Below, piece after piece: positions 1 through 9,900 of a stretch of DNA of 64,000 nucleotides. The notes under the pieces are model-generated. The model saw only the letters and a list, made by a program, of their open reading frames with translations, did no database searches and was not told the DNA's origin. The DNA comes from Chitinophagaceae bacterium (GTDB lineage Bacteria; Bacteroidota; Bacteroidia; Chitinophagales; Chitinophagaceae), in assembly GCA_016787065.1 (NCBI GenBank), contig JAEUVD010000019.1:1-64000 (forward strand), given 5' to 3'. The translations under genes and the position numbers were made by a program. How positions within the stretch are numbered: position 1 is the first letter of the stretch; every line of letters begins with the position of its first letter.

Positions 1-123
1 GGACTTGGATTGAACTATGTTAAATTAATTTGTAAACTACATGGGGGCGAAATAAAAGTAAATAGCGAACTTGGAATTGGCTCAGAATTTACTATTTTTA
101 TACCCAAAAATCATAAAAGCTGA
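1..123 (+). CDS. Sensor histidine kinase, C-terminal fragment (5' truncated)
   Basis: The window opens inside an open frame of 40 codons that ends at TGA 121-123. The residues are the last part of a HATPase_c (GHKL) ATP-binding domain: GLGL at the very start is the G2 box, followed by KLHGG and a typical closing strand (GSEFTIFIP). The protein would autophosphorylate on a histidine that lies upstream of the window. Only 3 nt separate its stop from the next gene, an OmpR-type response regulator, so the two are almost certainly a cognate two-component pair in one operon. Nothing can be said about its sensor domain. Confidence 0.9.
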   Translation, partial: GLGLNYVKLICKLHGGEIKVNSELGIGSEFTIFIPKNHKS

Positions 124-126
124 TAT

Positions 127-846
127 ATGCCACAGAAAACAAAAATCCTCCTGGTTGAAGACGATGCTGCACTAGGGTATGTTATTAAAGACAGTTTGGA
201 GGAAAGAGGTTTTGAAGTTACCCATGCAACCGATGGGAATGCCGGATGGCAACAATTTTCTAAGAATTTCTACGACCTCTGTTTGCTTGATGTAAATATG
301 CCTCAAAAGGATGGTTTTACACTTGCAACACAAATACGACGAAAGAATACCTTAATTCCTATATTATTCATCACAGCAAAATCATTACAGGAAGATAAAA
401 TTGCAGGTTTCAAAGCCGGAGGCGATGATTATATTACCAAACCTTTCAGTATGGAAGAGTTGATGTTACGAATTGATGTGTTTTTAAAACGTACGAAAGG
501 AACAGACCCTGATGAAATTATTTTCAAAATCGGAAATACTACCTTCGACTTCCCTAACTTAACCGTACTTGGTCCGAATACAGATGTTCGTTTAACTCAA
601 AAAGAAGCCGATTTATTACGTTTCTTCTGTTTGAATCCGAATCGTGTAGTAAAGCGAGATGAAGTACTTACAAAAGTTTGGGGTAAGGATGATTACTTCT
701 TAGGACGAAGTATGGACGTATTCATAACAAAAATTCGAAAATACCTCAAAGAAGAGAAAGACATAGAAATCCAAACTATCCATGGTGTAGGATTCCGATT
801 TATTAATCCAAGTGCTAAGACGGAAGAGGAAGCAGAGAGCGAATAA
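127..846 (+). CDS. OmpR/PhoB-family response regulator
   Basis: A 239-aa DNA-binding response regulator. The receiver domain covers about residues 1-120: acidic pair E11/D12-D13, phosphoacceptor D55 (in LLDVNMP), conserved T83 and K105 (ITKPF). The C-terminal winged-helix domain (about 130-230) has the usual trans_reg_C pattern, ending in IHGVGFRF. It is phosphorylated by its kinase, dimerises and binds promoter DNA. The ATG at 127 follows the kinase stop by 3 nt, which supports translational coupling. The last 32 nt overlap the 3' end of the convergent HIT gene, so the final residues (an acidic tail, EEEAESE) are encoded by the same DNA as that gene's C terminus. The family call is firm; the regulon is unknown. 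Confidence 0.95.
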   Translation: MPQKTKILLVEDDAALGYVIKDSLEERGFEVTHATDGNAGWQQFSKNFYDLCLLDVNMPQKDGFTLATQIRRKNTLIPILFITAKSLQEDKIAGFKAGGDDYITKPFSMEELMLRIDVFLKRTKGTDPDEIIFKIGNTTFDFPNLTVLGPNTDVRLTQKEADLLRFFCLNPNRVVKRDEVLTKVWGKDDYFLGRSMDVFITKIRKYLKEEKDIEIQTIHGVGFRFINPSAKTEEEAESE

Positions 847-1219
847 TCTCTTGAACTTCGCGGAGTTCTTCTTCAGTCGTGGTAAGTTTGGCCTGTGTAA
901 AATTCAAGTCATTGGCGGAGTTTATAGGTATAAGGTGCATATGCGCATGCGGCACTTCAATACCAACCACACTAATACCACAACGTAAACAAGGAAAACC
1001 AGCTTCGATGGCTTTTGCAATAGGTTTGGCAAATTGTAAGAACCCTTGCAGTAATTCATCCGGCATATCAAAAAACTTATCTACTTGTTTCTTTGGTACA
1101 ACGAGTACATGCCCTCTGCGTAAAGGAAAAACATCTAAAAAAGCTAAGAATTGTTCATCTTCCTTAATTTTATAACAAGGTATTTCACCTTCTATAATAC
1201 GTGTGAAAATAGATTTCAT
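815..1219 (-). CDS. HIT family protein (histidine triad hydrolase)
   Basis: A 134-aa member of the HIT superfamily, Hint-like branch. The catalytic triad HxHxHxx is present as H91-A-H93-M-H95 followed by LIP, and the N-terminal IFTRIIEGEIPCYKI segment and the GHVLVVPKK strand are characteristic of small Hint proteins. Such enzymes hydrolyse nucleoside phosphoramidates or adenylated substrates in the cytoplasm. It lies 6 nt downstream of greA on the same strand, so the two probably share a transcript. Its 3' end overlaps the convergent response-regulator gene by 32 nt. The length is normal for the family; the substrate is unknown. Confidence 0.95.
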   Translation of the reverse strand: MKSIFTRIIEGEIPCYKIKEDEQFLAFLDVFPLRRGHVLVVPKKQVDKFFDMPDELLQGFLQFAKPIAKAIEAGFPCLRCGISVVGIEVPHAHMHLIPINSANDLNFTQAKLTTTEEELREVQEIIRSLLPLPS

Positions 1220-1225
1220 AACTAT

Positions 1226-1699
1226 CTAAATTGAAATATTCTCCACTTTAAATTGAAGGGAGCCACCGGGAGTTTCTACCTCTGCAACTTCGCCTACTTT
1301 CTTGCCAAGTAAGCCTTTACCAATCGGTGAAGAAACCGAAATTTTTCCGGCTTTCAAATCGGCTTCATTTTCAGAAACGATTTGATACTCGATCGACTTC
1401 TTCGTTTTCATATTAAGCATTTTAACTTTAGTAAGAATAGTTACCTTACTTGTATCCATGGTACTCTTATCGAGTATTCTAGAATTTGCAATGGCATTTT
1501 CTAACAACGCTATTTTAGCCTCATGGTGCCCCTGCGCTTCTTTAGCAGCATCATATTCTGCATTTTCCTTTAAATCACCCTTCTCTCTTGCTTCGGCTAT
1601 TGCTTTAGCAATTTCACTTCTCCCTACCGATTTTAATTGATTAAGTTCTTCAATCATTTGATCGAGCGTTTCCTTGGTCACATATGTTGGTTTATTCAT
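1226..1699 (-). CDS. greA: Transcription elongation factor GreA
   Basis: 157 aa, full length for GreA. The N-terminal antiparallel coiled coil (about 1-77) carries the acidic tip residues D42 and E45 in the GDLKENAEYDAAKE motif, which enter the RNA polymerase secondary channel and stimulate cleavage of backtracked RNA. The C-terminal FKBP-like domain (about 80-157) includes SPIGKGLLGK. The gene is first in a two-gene unit with the HIT gene 6 nt downstream. A strong hairpin with a T-run upstream separates it from the PorV-like gene, so it must have its own promoter in the roughly 20 nt left or be reached by read-through. Assignment is secure. Confidence 0.97.
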   Translation of the reverse strand: MNKPTYVTKETLDQMIEELNQLKSVGRSEIAKAIAEAREKGDLKENAEYDAAKEAQGHHEAKIALLENAIANSRILDKSTMDTSKVTILTKVKMLNMKTKKSIEYQIVSENEADLKAGKISVSSPIGKGLLGKKVGEVAEVETPGGSLQFKVENISI

Positions 1700-1717
1700 G
1701 ATAGTACGATTAATGGT

Positions 1718-1755
1718 AAAAAAACAATCAACGCTTTCGGCTGAAAGCGTTGATT
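1718..1755 (-). terminator. Rho-independent terminator after the PorV-like gene
   Basis: Plus-strand AATCAACGCTTTC (1726-1738) and GAAAGCGTTGATT (1743-1755) form a perfect 13-bp stem with a 4-nt loop. On the minus strand the stem is followed by one G and then seven T (complement of the A-run at 1718-1724). It lies 30 nt beyond the stop of the PorV-like gene and just upstream of greA, so it ends the TonB receptor/secreted protein/PorV operon. Confidence 0.9.
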
Positions 1756-1785
1756 ATGTAAATATAAAATTTTTATTGAATAAAA

Positions 1786-2880
1786 TTATTCTTTGCCGCT
1801 AAGATTTAAGCGTATCCCAACCGTGTGAACACCGGCAGAGAAACGAGTAGGTTTGAAACCATAGTCGATTGCCAATCCTGGTCCGGTTTTAGAACTTGAA
1901 ACTTTTGTAACAAAACTAACACCAACTGCAACCCCTGAATACAATGTAGCCACCTCATCTTTGTCGAATATCTTTGATTCATAACGGTAACCTGCACGCA
2001 GCATAAATTTTTCTTTGTAAGCATATTCAGCGGCTAATCCTAACCAATCAGAACTGAATGAATTCGATATAAAGCTAAACATAGGCGACAAGCGATGACT
2101 TGGTCGAGCATCTTTATCTTTTGCCATTGTTTTCTTTTCATCTAAATAGAAATCATAAGATGTTGCTAAGTTCAATTGAGACGGCAATGGTGCTTTTTCT
2201 GTTCTTGATTGAACGGTGATATCTTTTGCCTGATCAGGACTTAAACCTAAAAAGCTAAATCCATCACCAGAAAATCGAAGGTTACTACCAACATTGCGCA
2301 AAGCAATTCCAATGTGCAGATTATCGCGTTTACCATTGGTATATTGAACGCCACCATCGAACGCCATAGCACTCGCTTTGATATTACTGATTGCTTCATT
2401 CACGTAAGTAAATCCGATACCGGCGGTCATATTATCCGAGAACTTATGCCCCAAGCCCAAGGTCATATTAATGAACGTTGGCTTATAAGTACCAATATCT
2501 GAACCTACTGAACCTTCTTGCGTAATAGGAATTTCGCCAAAGCCAAAACTCATTACGTTAACACCAATTACGTTATCGCCGTTAAGGTTATGCGTAACAC
2601 CAAGATTACTCATATTCATTCCTGTTCCAGATAAATATCGTGTATGAGCCAAACTAACTTCTGTACCTACTGTACTCGCTATACCGGCCATATTCAATTT
2701 TAACGCTTCGGCACCAGTTACAAAAGAACCATTCAAACCAAACATACCTGATGAGCGGCCATATGGATTGAGCAATAACTCTGTTGCACCTGCCTGACCG
2801 GAGCGATCTTTATTTCCTGCGAAGGTTGAAAGAAAAGCTCCTAATAACAAAGCCGTCAGTTTAATTTTCTTCTTTATCAT
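1786..2880 (-). CDS. PorV/PorQ-family outer-membrane protein
   Basis: A 364-aa predicted outer-membrane beta-barrel. It has a signal peptide (about 1-21) and then the family's early signature: RSGQAGATELLLNPYGRSSGMFGLNG followed by GAEALKLNMAGIA, here noted in parts only. Alternating glycine/aromatic strands run to the C terminus (VGIRLNLSG). PorV is the T9SS shuttle protein that binds cargo C-terminal signals at the outer membrane; PorV paralogues are often encoded beside their cargo. Here it is the last gene of a minus-strand operon, 32 nt after the 1338-aa secreted protein and downstream of a TonB-dependent receptor, and it is followed by a terminator. Whether it is the general PorV or a dedicated paralogue cannot be told from sequence alone. 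Confidence 0.8.
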   Translation of the reverse strand: MIKKKIKLTALLLGAFLSTFAGNKDRSGQAGATELLLNPYGRSSGMFGLNGSFVTGAEALKLNMAGIASTVGTEVSLAHTRYLSGTGMNMSNLGVTHNLNGDNVIGVNVMSFGFGEIPITQEGSVGSDIGTYKPTFINMTLGLGHKFSDNMTAGIGFTYVNEAISNIKASAMAFDGGVQYTNGKRDNLHIGIALRNVGSNLRFSGDGFSFLGLSPDQAKDITVQSRTEKAPLPSQLNLATSYDFYLDEKKTMAKDKDARPSHRLSPMFSFISNSFSSDWLGLAAEYAYKEKFMLRAGYRYESKIFDKDEVATLYSGVAVGVSFVTKVSSSKTGPGLAIDYGFKPTRFSAGVHTVGIRLNLSGKE

Positions 2881-2912
2881 TTTTTGTCTTGTTATTCGTT
2901 TTTAATTAGGGT

Positions 2913-5900
2913 TTAGAAGCTCGTGATATCTGTTGGTCGCATTGCTCCGAACCATTTTAATGTTGTTTCTCCTATACCAGGTAAGATTACATGGATTAAG
3001 TACATACCACTTGATATTGGTATATTCTTTTGGTTCTTAAGATCCCAATCAACATAACTTGTTTTGGTATCATTCTTTTCAATTGTACGAACCAGAATAC
3101 CATCCAGCGTATAAATTTTTAAGGTAGCTTTCGTTGGAAGATTAATGATACGAATACGTGTATCTAATTTATTTCCTTCGTACTCACTTACAGCATAGTA
3201 AGGATTTGGAACTGGTTGGATACGTTTGAAGATTGCATCTTTATCGGAAGTGAAGGCATTACGCGTATCACCGATATTCGCAGGTACTAAATCAGATGTA
3301 TTGAAAGAATACAAAGGCCAGCCATTATTTTTTACCGTAGCTGATGGATCAGGCGTGTATTTCACATACGGACGAGTTACACGAATTCTTACACGAGTTG
3401 GTGTTGGGATGATACCATCTTTGTAGGAAGCGTATATTTGACCACGACCTAACATGGTAAATCCAACCCATTGAACAGTGTTATAGATATCACGAAGTCT
3501 TGAATCCGGTGTACCGAACGTACTTGAATTATTTGTTTCAATAAACTTAGCACGGAATTCTGCACAACCATCATATTTCGACTTAGAAACATATACCGGA
3601 TGTTTACCACCATAGATGTAGGCACCCGTTGCAAAGTCACGTAGAACATTGGTAGGATTGAATATCATATCGTTACCATTGTTTGCAATTTGAATAGAGG
3701 ATTCACCGAAGAAGATATTTAAACGCTCACCAGTTTCTTGATTAATTGCATAACCTGGGAAGTAACTCATTCCATAGTCGTTCGGATCTGAAGAATAAAC
3801 AGGTCGGCCTTGTGCATCCACATCGCCATTCCATCCGTTATGACCTCTAAGCTGATTGCGCCAGATTTTATTTTCAGAGATTGGTGTTGCACCTAAATCA
3901 GGGTTATCTGTAGTTTCAACAACCACACAACGTGACCATAATTTACGATCGGACGTGAATACAATATCCACACTAGATACATCTTCAAGTTTTGATTGCG
4001 TACGCGCCGCGGTGTATAATTGAACACCATAACCACATAAGTTAGAACGCTCGTTTGATGCGAGGTTATAAGGAGCCCATGTACCACTTACTACTTTCTC
4101 GAATGTATTTAAAAGATCTTTGTTGTTCAGAATAACCTCTCCATCTGAATTAACCCCATTATCGTAGTCGATCATCGAGCAGTTATTATAAGCAGCTTCT
4201 TTGTTATCTTGGAATTCAGATCCTGAACGAATCCAGTTCAAGAACGATTTACCATCGGCATCATGTACCCCATCCAACCAAGGTTTCGTAATATCATCAA
4301 ATTGAATGGACGAAGAAATAAGGCCATTTTCAATTCCTGATAGTGTAGGATTATCTCCAGGTCGCAATACTTGATGTGCTGCAGCCGAAATACCCCAATC
4401 GAACTGATTGTATTTTCTCAAATACTTCTCACTCAATTCCGGTCCATTTAAATTGGTTTCACTCCACACTGTATCAGGATTGGCAGAAGTAGGTTCTTTA
4501 ATAACCATCCAACGAGCGTATTCTCCACGTAAACCTTTCGCAGAATCAATTCCGGTAAAGGCGCTATCAACGCGGAAACGAACTTCATAGTTGCCGGATT
4601 TTAAGGAATCAGGGTTCACTACTTTCATCATCATTGGGCCAAAGTTTCCTTTGTACACGGGATTATAGCAATGGAAATTAGATCCTAAAACCGCTTCCAT
4701 TTCTGAGGCTTCAGTCATTTCTAAATTCATTCCACCGTTACCTCTACCTTCTATTCTCTTTAATTGAATACCGGTTCCATAATCGGCATAAGTTTCAATG
4801 TACAAACTATCATTTGCCGGATGAGGCATAACCTCTAAGACTTGAATTGGACCTTGTTTACCGTCTGTTCTACTTTCTAAATATTGAATATTTTGAGTAG
4901 AATCTATTGAATTAGGATTGAACTTCTTAAAGTTGTTATAGGCGTAAGCAATAGCTACGTAATAGTAGTTTTTGTAATTCACTAACGACTTAGACGTACC
5001 TGTTGCGAATAAATCTTGGGTAACTTGGAAAGAGTGACTAATACCAGTATCAACTCCTTCTGCCATTTTTTTAGGAATATAGAACGTTGGATCGATTTCA
5101 GGATTAGGTTCGTAATTAAAGATTTCTTTAATACCATTCCTTTTATCGCATTGGAAAACGATACGCGCTACATCTGTATTAATTGATCCGTCGGAGGCAC
5201 GAATATCGGCAACCGAAACTGTTGAATTTTTTAATTGGTACACAACGTAACCTTCAAATTTGTAAAGAGAATCAGCATAACCTAAGTCACGTGCTTTAGC
5301 ACTAAACTCACGCATTTTGGTTTTCTTAGGATCCATATTCGTACCATAACCTTCAGCGAAGTTGTTTGAATTCTCGATGTTATCTAAATCAAACACAACT
5401 TTTTTATCCAAAGGCACAGCAGTCATTTGAGGAGCATTTGGTCCGAATGGTAATTTAAAATTAGATCGGAATAAATCTTGAGCAATATCATCACATACTT
5501 GAATTTTACCGAAACAAGCTGCTTTACCACCACCAACATTAGGAACCCATACGGCACCTATGGTGATATTATTCGGAGCCGCTCCTGCTTCTAATTTGAA
5601 AGGACCCGCAGAGTGGATAAAACGTCGATCATCCGGTGCATTGTTACAGTTTGCTTCAGAGAACCAACCACCAGAACAAGGGTCATCAGTGAAGATAAAC
5701 TTTGTAGTTGGCGCATTATCTCGCGTATTACAAATCTTAGTGAACGGTTGACCGTCTTTCCAAGTTCCTGAAATATAACCATAGAAATCATCCAACGCGG
5801 AAGGATTTCCTGTTGGTGTATTTTGTGTATTGTTATAATATGTAAACACGCTCATGTTTAATCGGAATGTATCTCCACCTACGGTGTACTGTGGACCTTG

Positions 5901-6929
5901 GAAAAAGTCGATACCCACCATTGGAATATCAAAACCATAACCTTGAGCACCATTGTCGAAACCATCTCCATTATAAAGAATTCCTAATCCACGACCCGTA
6001 TCACAACCTACATAGTCATCAAATGCGTAACCTAAATCAGCGTCGCACCAAGTTGCCATGTACGTACTATCTAAATCAGATGTACTGTAGTTATTAATTT
6101 TATAGTTGTAGAATGTGGCATCGTTCAAACAGTTATTGGTTGAGAACGCAAAGGCTGCTGCATGAATTTCCAAGCCGATGGCATCGGAACCTGTTTCTGT
6201 TTTTGCATCACCCTTATCATTGAATACCCACCAGATATACTGATCACCCATTATTTGAGGATAATCTCCTTTTTTCCATTCGTATTTACCATTTGAATCA
6301 AGGTCCACAAACGGAGCCATGTCTTTGGTAATTGGGTCTGATAAAAGTGATCCGCCACTTCCCTTCGCATCCGTATTTCCCTTAGCAGGCCACTCTTTGA
6401 TAACATCGGCTACAATTGCATTATTATTCTCAATAGCCGCTTGAATATCTTGTTGAGTAACCGCATTTTCATAAATAGTACGGAAGGTATTCACGTCGGA
6501 AGCATTGATTTTCCAGAAACGATCCCATTCAGCACAGGTTTGGAAATTAACCGATTGGTTTTGGTCTAATGGACCCGTCCAGTAGTCGTTACCAGATTGA
6601 CGATAGGTTTGCGCAGCAACTTTCAATTGATTTGCTCCATTATCATAACCTCCAATCCACACGGAACCGGCAAATAAGGCATTTTTATTACTTCCTTTAG
6701 GAACTTCGTACGAGGCGTTTTCAGCAGGAATATCCCACCACATATCACCTCCCGACATTAATCGCGCACGAACATTATTAACATCCAAGTCAATCACGGC
6801 TGTTGTTTCCGCACAACCGGAGGCTGCTTTATTTAATCTGGCTGTACGTTTCTGACCCACATTAGGGGCTGCCAAAGCGATTTGGCTCAGTGAACATAAA
6901 CCCAAAATAGCTAAAAATATTCTTTTCAT
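2913..6929 (-). CDS. Large secreted protein of unknown function with FlgD/T9SS-like C-terminal domain
   Basis: 1338 aa with a clear signal peptide (MKRIFLAILGLCSLSQIALA). The body is rich in Asn, Asp, Tyr and Trp, as in extracellular proteins, and I recognise no catalytic domain. The last roughly 95 residues (PVPNPYYAVSEYEG onward, with LKIYTLDGILVRTI and SSGMYLIHVILP) resemble the FlgD-Ig/T9SS type A sorting fold, which suggests export by T9SS; the end (MRPTDITSF) is longer than the usual tail. It is the middle gene of an operon: 39 nt after a TonB-dependent receptor and 32 nt before a PorV-like gene. A receptor, cargo and PorV arrangement suggests an uptake or surface-display unit. Function is unknown. 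Confidence 0.85.
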   Translation of the reverse strand: MKRIFLAILGLCSLSQIALAAPNVGQKRTARLNKAASGCAETTAVIDLDVNNVRARLMSGGDMWWDIPAENASYEVPKGSNKNALFAGSVWIGGYDNGANQLKVAAQTYRQSGNDYWTGPLDQNQSVNFQTCAEWDRFWKINASDVNTFRTIYENAVTQQDIQAAIENNNAIVADVIKEWPAKGNTDAKGSGGSLLSDPITKDMAPFVDLDSNGKYEWKKGDYPQIMGDQYIWWVFNDKGDAKTETGSDAIGLEIHAAAFAFSTNNCLNDATFYNYKINNYSTSDLDSTYMATWCDADLGYAFDDYVGCDTGRGLGILYNGDGFDNGAQGYGFDIPMVGIDFFQGPQYTVGGDTFRLNMSVFTYYNNTQNTPTGNPSALDDFYGYISGTWKDGQPFTKICNTRDNAPTTKFIFTDDPCSGGWFSEANCNNAPDDRRFIHSAGPFKLEAGAAPNNITIGAVWVPNVGGGKAACFGKIQVCDDIAQDLFRSNFKLPFGPNAPQMTAVPLDKKVVFDLDNIENSNNFAEGYGTNMDPKKTKMREFSAKARDLGYADSLYKFEGYVVYQLKNSTVSVADIRASDGSINTDVARIVFQCDKRNGIKEIFNYEPNPEIDPTFYIPKKMAEGVDTGISHSFQVTQDLFATGTSKSLVNYKNYYYVAIAYAYNNFKKFNPNSIDSTQNIQYLESRTDGKQGPIQVLEVMPHPANDSLYIETYADYGTGIQLKRIEGRGNGGMNLEMTEASEMEAVLGSNFHCYNPVYKGNFGPMMMKVVNPDSLKSGNYEVRFRVDSAFTGIDSAKGLRGEYARWMVIKEPTSANPDTVWSETNLNGPELSEKYLRKYNQFDWGISAAAHQVLRPGDNPTLSGIENGLISSSIQFDDITKPWLDGVHDADGKSFLNWIRSGSEFQDNKEAAYNNCSMIDYDNGVNSDGEVILNNKDLLNTFEKVVSGTWAPYNLASNERSNLCGYGVQLYTAARTQSKLEDVSSVDIVFTSDRKLWSRCVVVETTDNPDLGATPISENKIWRNQLRGHNGWNGDVDAQGRPVYSSDPNDYGMSYFPGYAINQETGERLNIFFGESSIQIANNGNDMIFNPTNVLRDFATGAYIYGGKHPVYVSKSKYDGCAEFRAKFIETNNSSTFGTPDSRLRDIYNTVQWVGFTMLGRGQIYASYKDGIIPTPTRVRIRVTRPYVKYTPDPSATVKNNGWPLYSFNTSDLVPANIGDTRNAFTSDKDAIFKRIQPVPNPYYAVSEYEGNKLDTRIRIINLPTKATLKIYTLDGILVRTIEKNDTKTSYVDWDLKNQKNIPISSGMYLIHVILPGIGETTLKWFGAMRPTDITSF

Positions 6930-6968
6930 TTTTTTACTTTGATCGATTATTAAATAAGATGTTTTGAA

Positions 6969-9900
6969 TTAGAAATCAAATAAGAAACCAACGAAGATTC
7001 GACGAGGTAAATTCAAATTACCACTCGAAAACATGGCATACGTGTATTGACTAGTGTAGGCATCCCTAAATTGGATATTACTTAATGCCTGAACACCTTG
7101 AGGAGATTGTAGATAAGAATCGTCTGTTGGTAAACCACTGTAACCATAAACACCTAATGTATTTTTCGTATTCAATAAGTTGTTGATATAAGTGTACACA
7201 TTTACGAAACGTTTGATCTTACCTCTAGGGTTAATAATAATGTCTTTATCGATACGAACATTTAATTCATAATTCCAAGGTAAACGAGAACCATTTACAG
7301 TTCCAACAATTGGAGAACTGTTAAAGTCACCACCGCTTAAAGAAACCGCTTGAGAGAAACGAGTATAAGGTTCACCACTACGTGTACGGAAACCTAAGTT
7401 AATACCGGCATTAGCAAATGGATACCATTTCCCAATTTTTGGTCCACGTAAACCAACCCATTTTCCACCTACTTCACGATAAGTTAAACGGTAATCAACA
7501 TTCACGTTTAACATATGACGAGAGTCAACACTTAAAGGGAACACGGTTCTTAAGTTTGGCTGACCGGATGCAAGTAATGAACGTTGTGAATTTGTTCCGG
7601 AACCTGTTCCTTCAGCAAATTGTAAGGTGTAGTTGATATCTAAACGTACCGGTTTTTCTTTAGGACGACGGAATTCTAACTTCACCGTTGCACCTGTTGT
7701 AGAAGAGAAGTCACGGTTACCATAAGTTTCGTATGTTATTGGGTAAGCAAGGTTGTAGCGTTGAATTTGAATTTGATTTCTACGCTCACGATAGTAAGCT
7801 TCGATTGTTACAACGGAAGTTTTACTTAAAGCTTGTTGGAAACCTAAGGCATAGTTAATACCTTTTTCCATACGCATATTAGCATTGTTGATCGTTGATT
7901 GACGCTCCTTCATGTAATAATAGTCATCAGGTGTAACCCAGCTATTTGAACTTGGTTGTTGTGTAACTACATCATAGTTACCATATAATAAGCTCGCATC
8001 AGAAATTGGGAAGGTGAACTGAATACGTGGTGATAAAGCAACTTGCGGTTTATAATCGTCAAATGAATTATTAGGATTGAAGTTGCTACTCTTAATACTA
8101 TCTGTTTTATTTAATAACCAAGGTTGAATTGGTAAGCCTCCAGAGTATAATTCTGAAAGTACAGATGGATCTTGAATTTCTTTACCATAAGGGTCGAACC
8201 AAGTATCTCCTTTTCGATAACCAACTACGGTTGGGTTACTTGATTGATTATTATCTACATAAACTACATAGTCTTTATCAAAGCTCGACACTTTAGGAGC
8301 AGTATTACCTTTGGCTGTATTGTACGTACCGTCTTTAATATCTCCTGCTGTTAATACACCATATAAAGAATAAGGATCTTTCAATACTTTTTGGTTTGCG
8401 TCATAACGATCTACACGGAGTCCAATGTTGAACGCTAGATCTTTGTAAGAAAACTGATCAAGAATATAGCCATACATGTAAATAGGTCGGAAAGAACCAA
8501 TCGGACGTAAATAATCACCACGACTGTCTTTCTTAGTCCAGAAATCATTAAAGCTTGGTTGTTTTTTCAAACGATTCCCTAAATAATCATATCCACCCCA
8601 AGTTACATACCCAGCTCCGTTGATCATTAGGTCTTCCGCAGAAAACATATCAATACTGAACGTAGATGGATCATAAGAATCAATATCAATTAAAGATAAG
8701 TCGTACTGATTGTTGTATAATTTCTTACGAAGTTCTTTATCAAATCGAGCATGTTGGTTAGCATCATATAAACGGTTGTATTTAATTGTATCAAATACAG
8801 AGAAATCGATGGTGCTAATTTGATCTTTAGTGTATTGTTGACCACCTACCGTAAAAATTGGGTTAGAAAGATCAAGGTTAGCAATATGACGATTTGAAAT
8901 CAAACGCATTAAGCTCCATAAACCGGAAGCTGCAACATTATAGTAGCGATTATTAGCTTGATCATAACCTAATCCAAATTCGATATTGTGTGTAATTGGT
9001 GATTTCCCAAGTACATTACGTTTTCCTTGTTCGATATCCAACGAAGCATCCAAGGTTAAAGTAGCACGATCTATTTCAGATGAACCGGTACCTGTGATTT
9101 GAGTACCCGGACTAGCAAAAAACGAGTAGGTTGCTGCCGGACCATCACCGTTACGTAAACCTCCTAATGCTTGAAGCTCTGTGTTATTGGCAATTGGGTT
9201 GTTGTATTGTTCAGAATAGTTATAAACTGCTTTCGTATAATTTTCTAACAATGGATTCATCCCCGCAGGAGTGTAAGTCATGTTATATGCAAAATCATTG
9301 AAATAACGTTGACCTGTTAATCCGGTTACGGAATCTTTCCCTAATGTATAGAAAGAAAAACGCTGTGTGTTGAATTTTCCGAGATAGCCATAATCAAAAT
9401 AATTTAAGCCATGCTCTGGGTTTCTACTGGTTTGCTTATCTTTTTGATAAGTAAATTGAATGGTATAATAAGCATCGGAAATAGCTGATTTCTTATCTTC
9501 TTTCTTTTCATTCTCGAACGATTTACCTAAACGATGCGTGAAGAAGATGTAGTTACGTGAAGAGATATCATTTACAATAGACCCACCTTTTGGTGCAAAC
9601 AAACTATAGTATTGACCCGTACCCTTTACACGACTTACGGTTGTGATAGTTCCTAAACGTACACTTATTTGAGAGGTAGGCTGGAAATCAATTTTACCAA
9701 TTAAGTTGGCATTCATACTCTCTCCAAAACGACGCGCTTTGATACGTTGAAAGTCGGCACTTGTAACCATTTCAGATGTTTTTACAAACTGACCGTTTCC
9801 ATTAGGATTTAATACAAGGGGAGTTTCCTCTAATTGCTTTAAACGCTCATCGCTCAAGCGATAGTTTTGCCATGTTGGGTTGTTATCTTTATCATAGTTA

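Noticed and set aside
879..1175. A 98-codon plus-strand frame opposite the HIT gene
   Set aside because: The antisense HIT gene explains the open frame; the peptide has no recognisable features.
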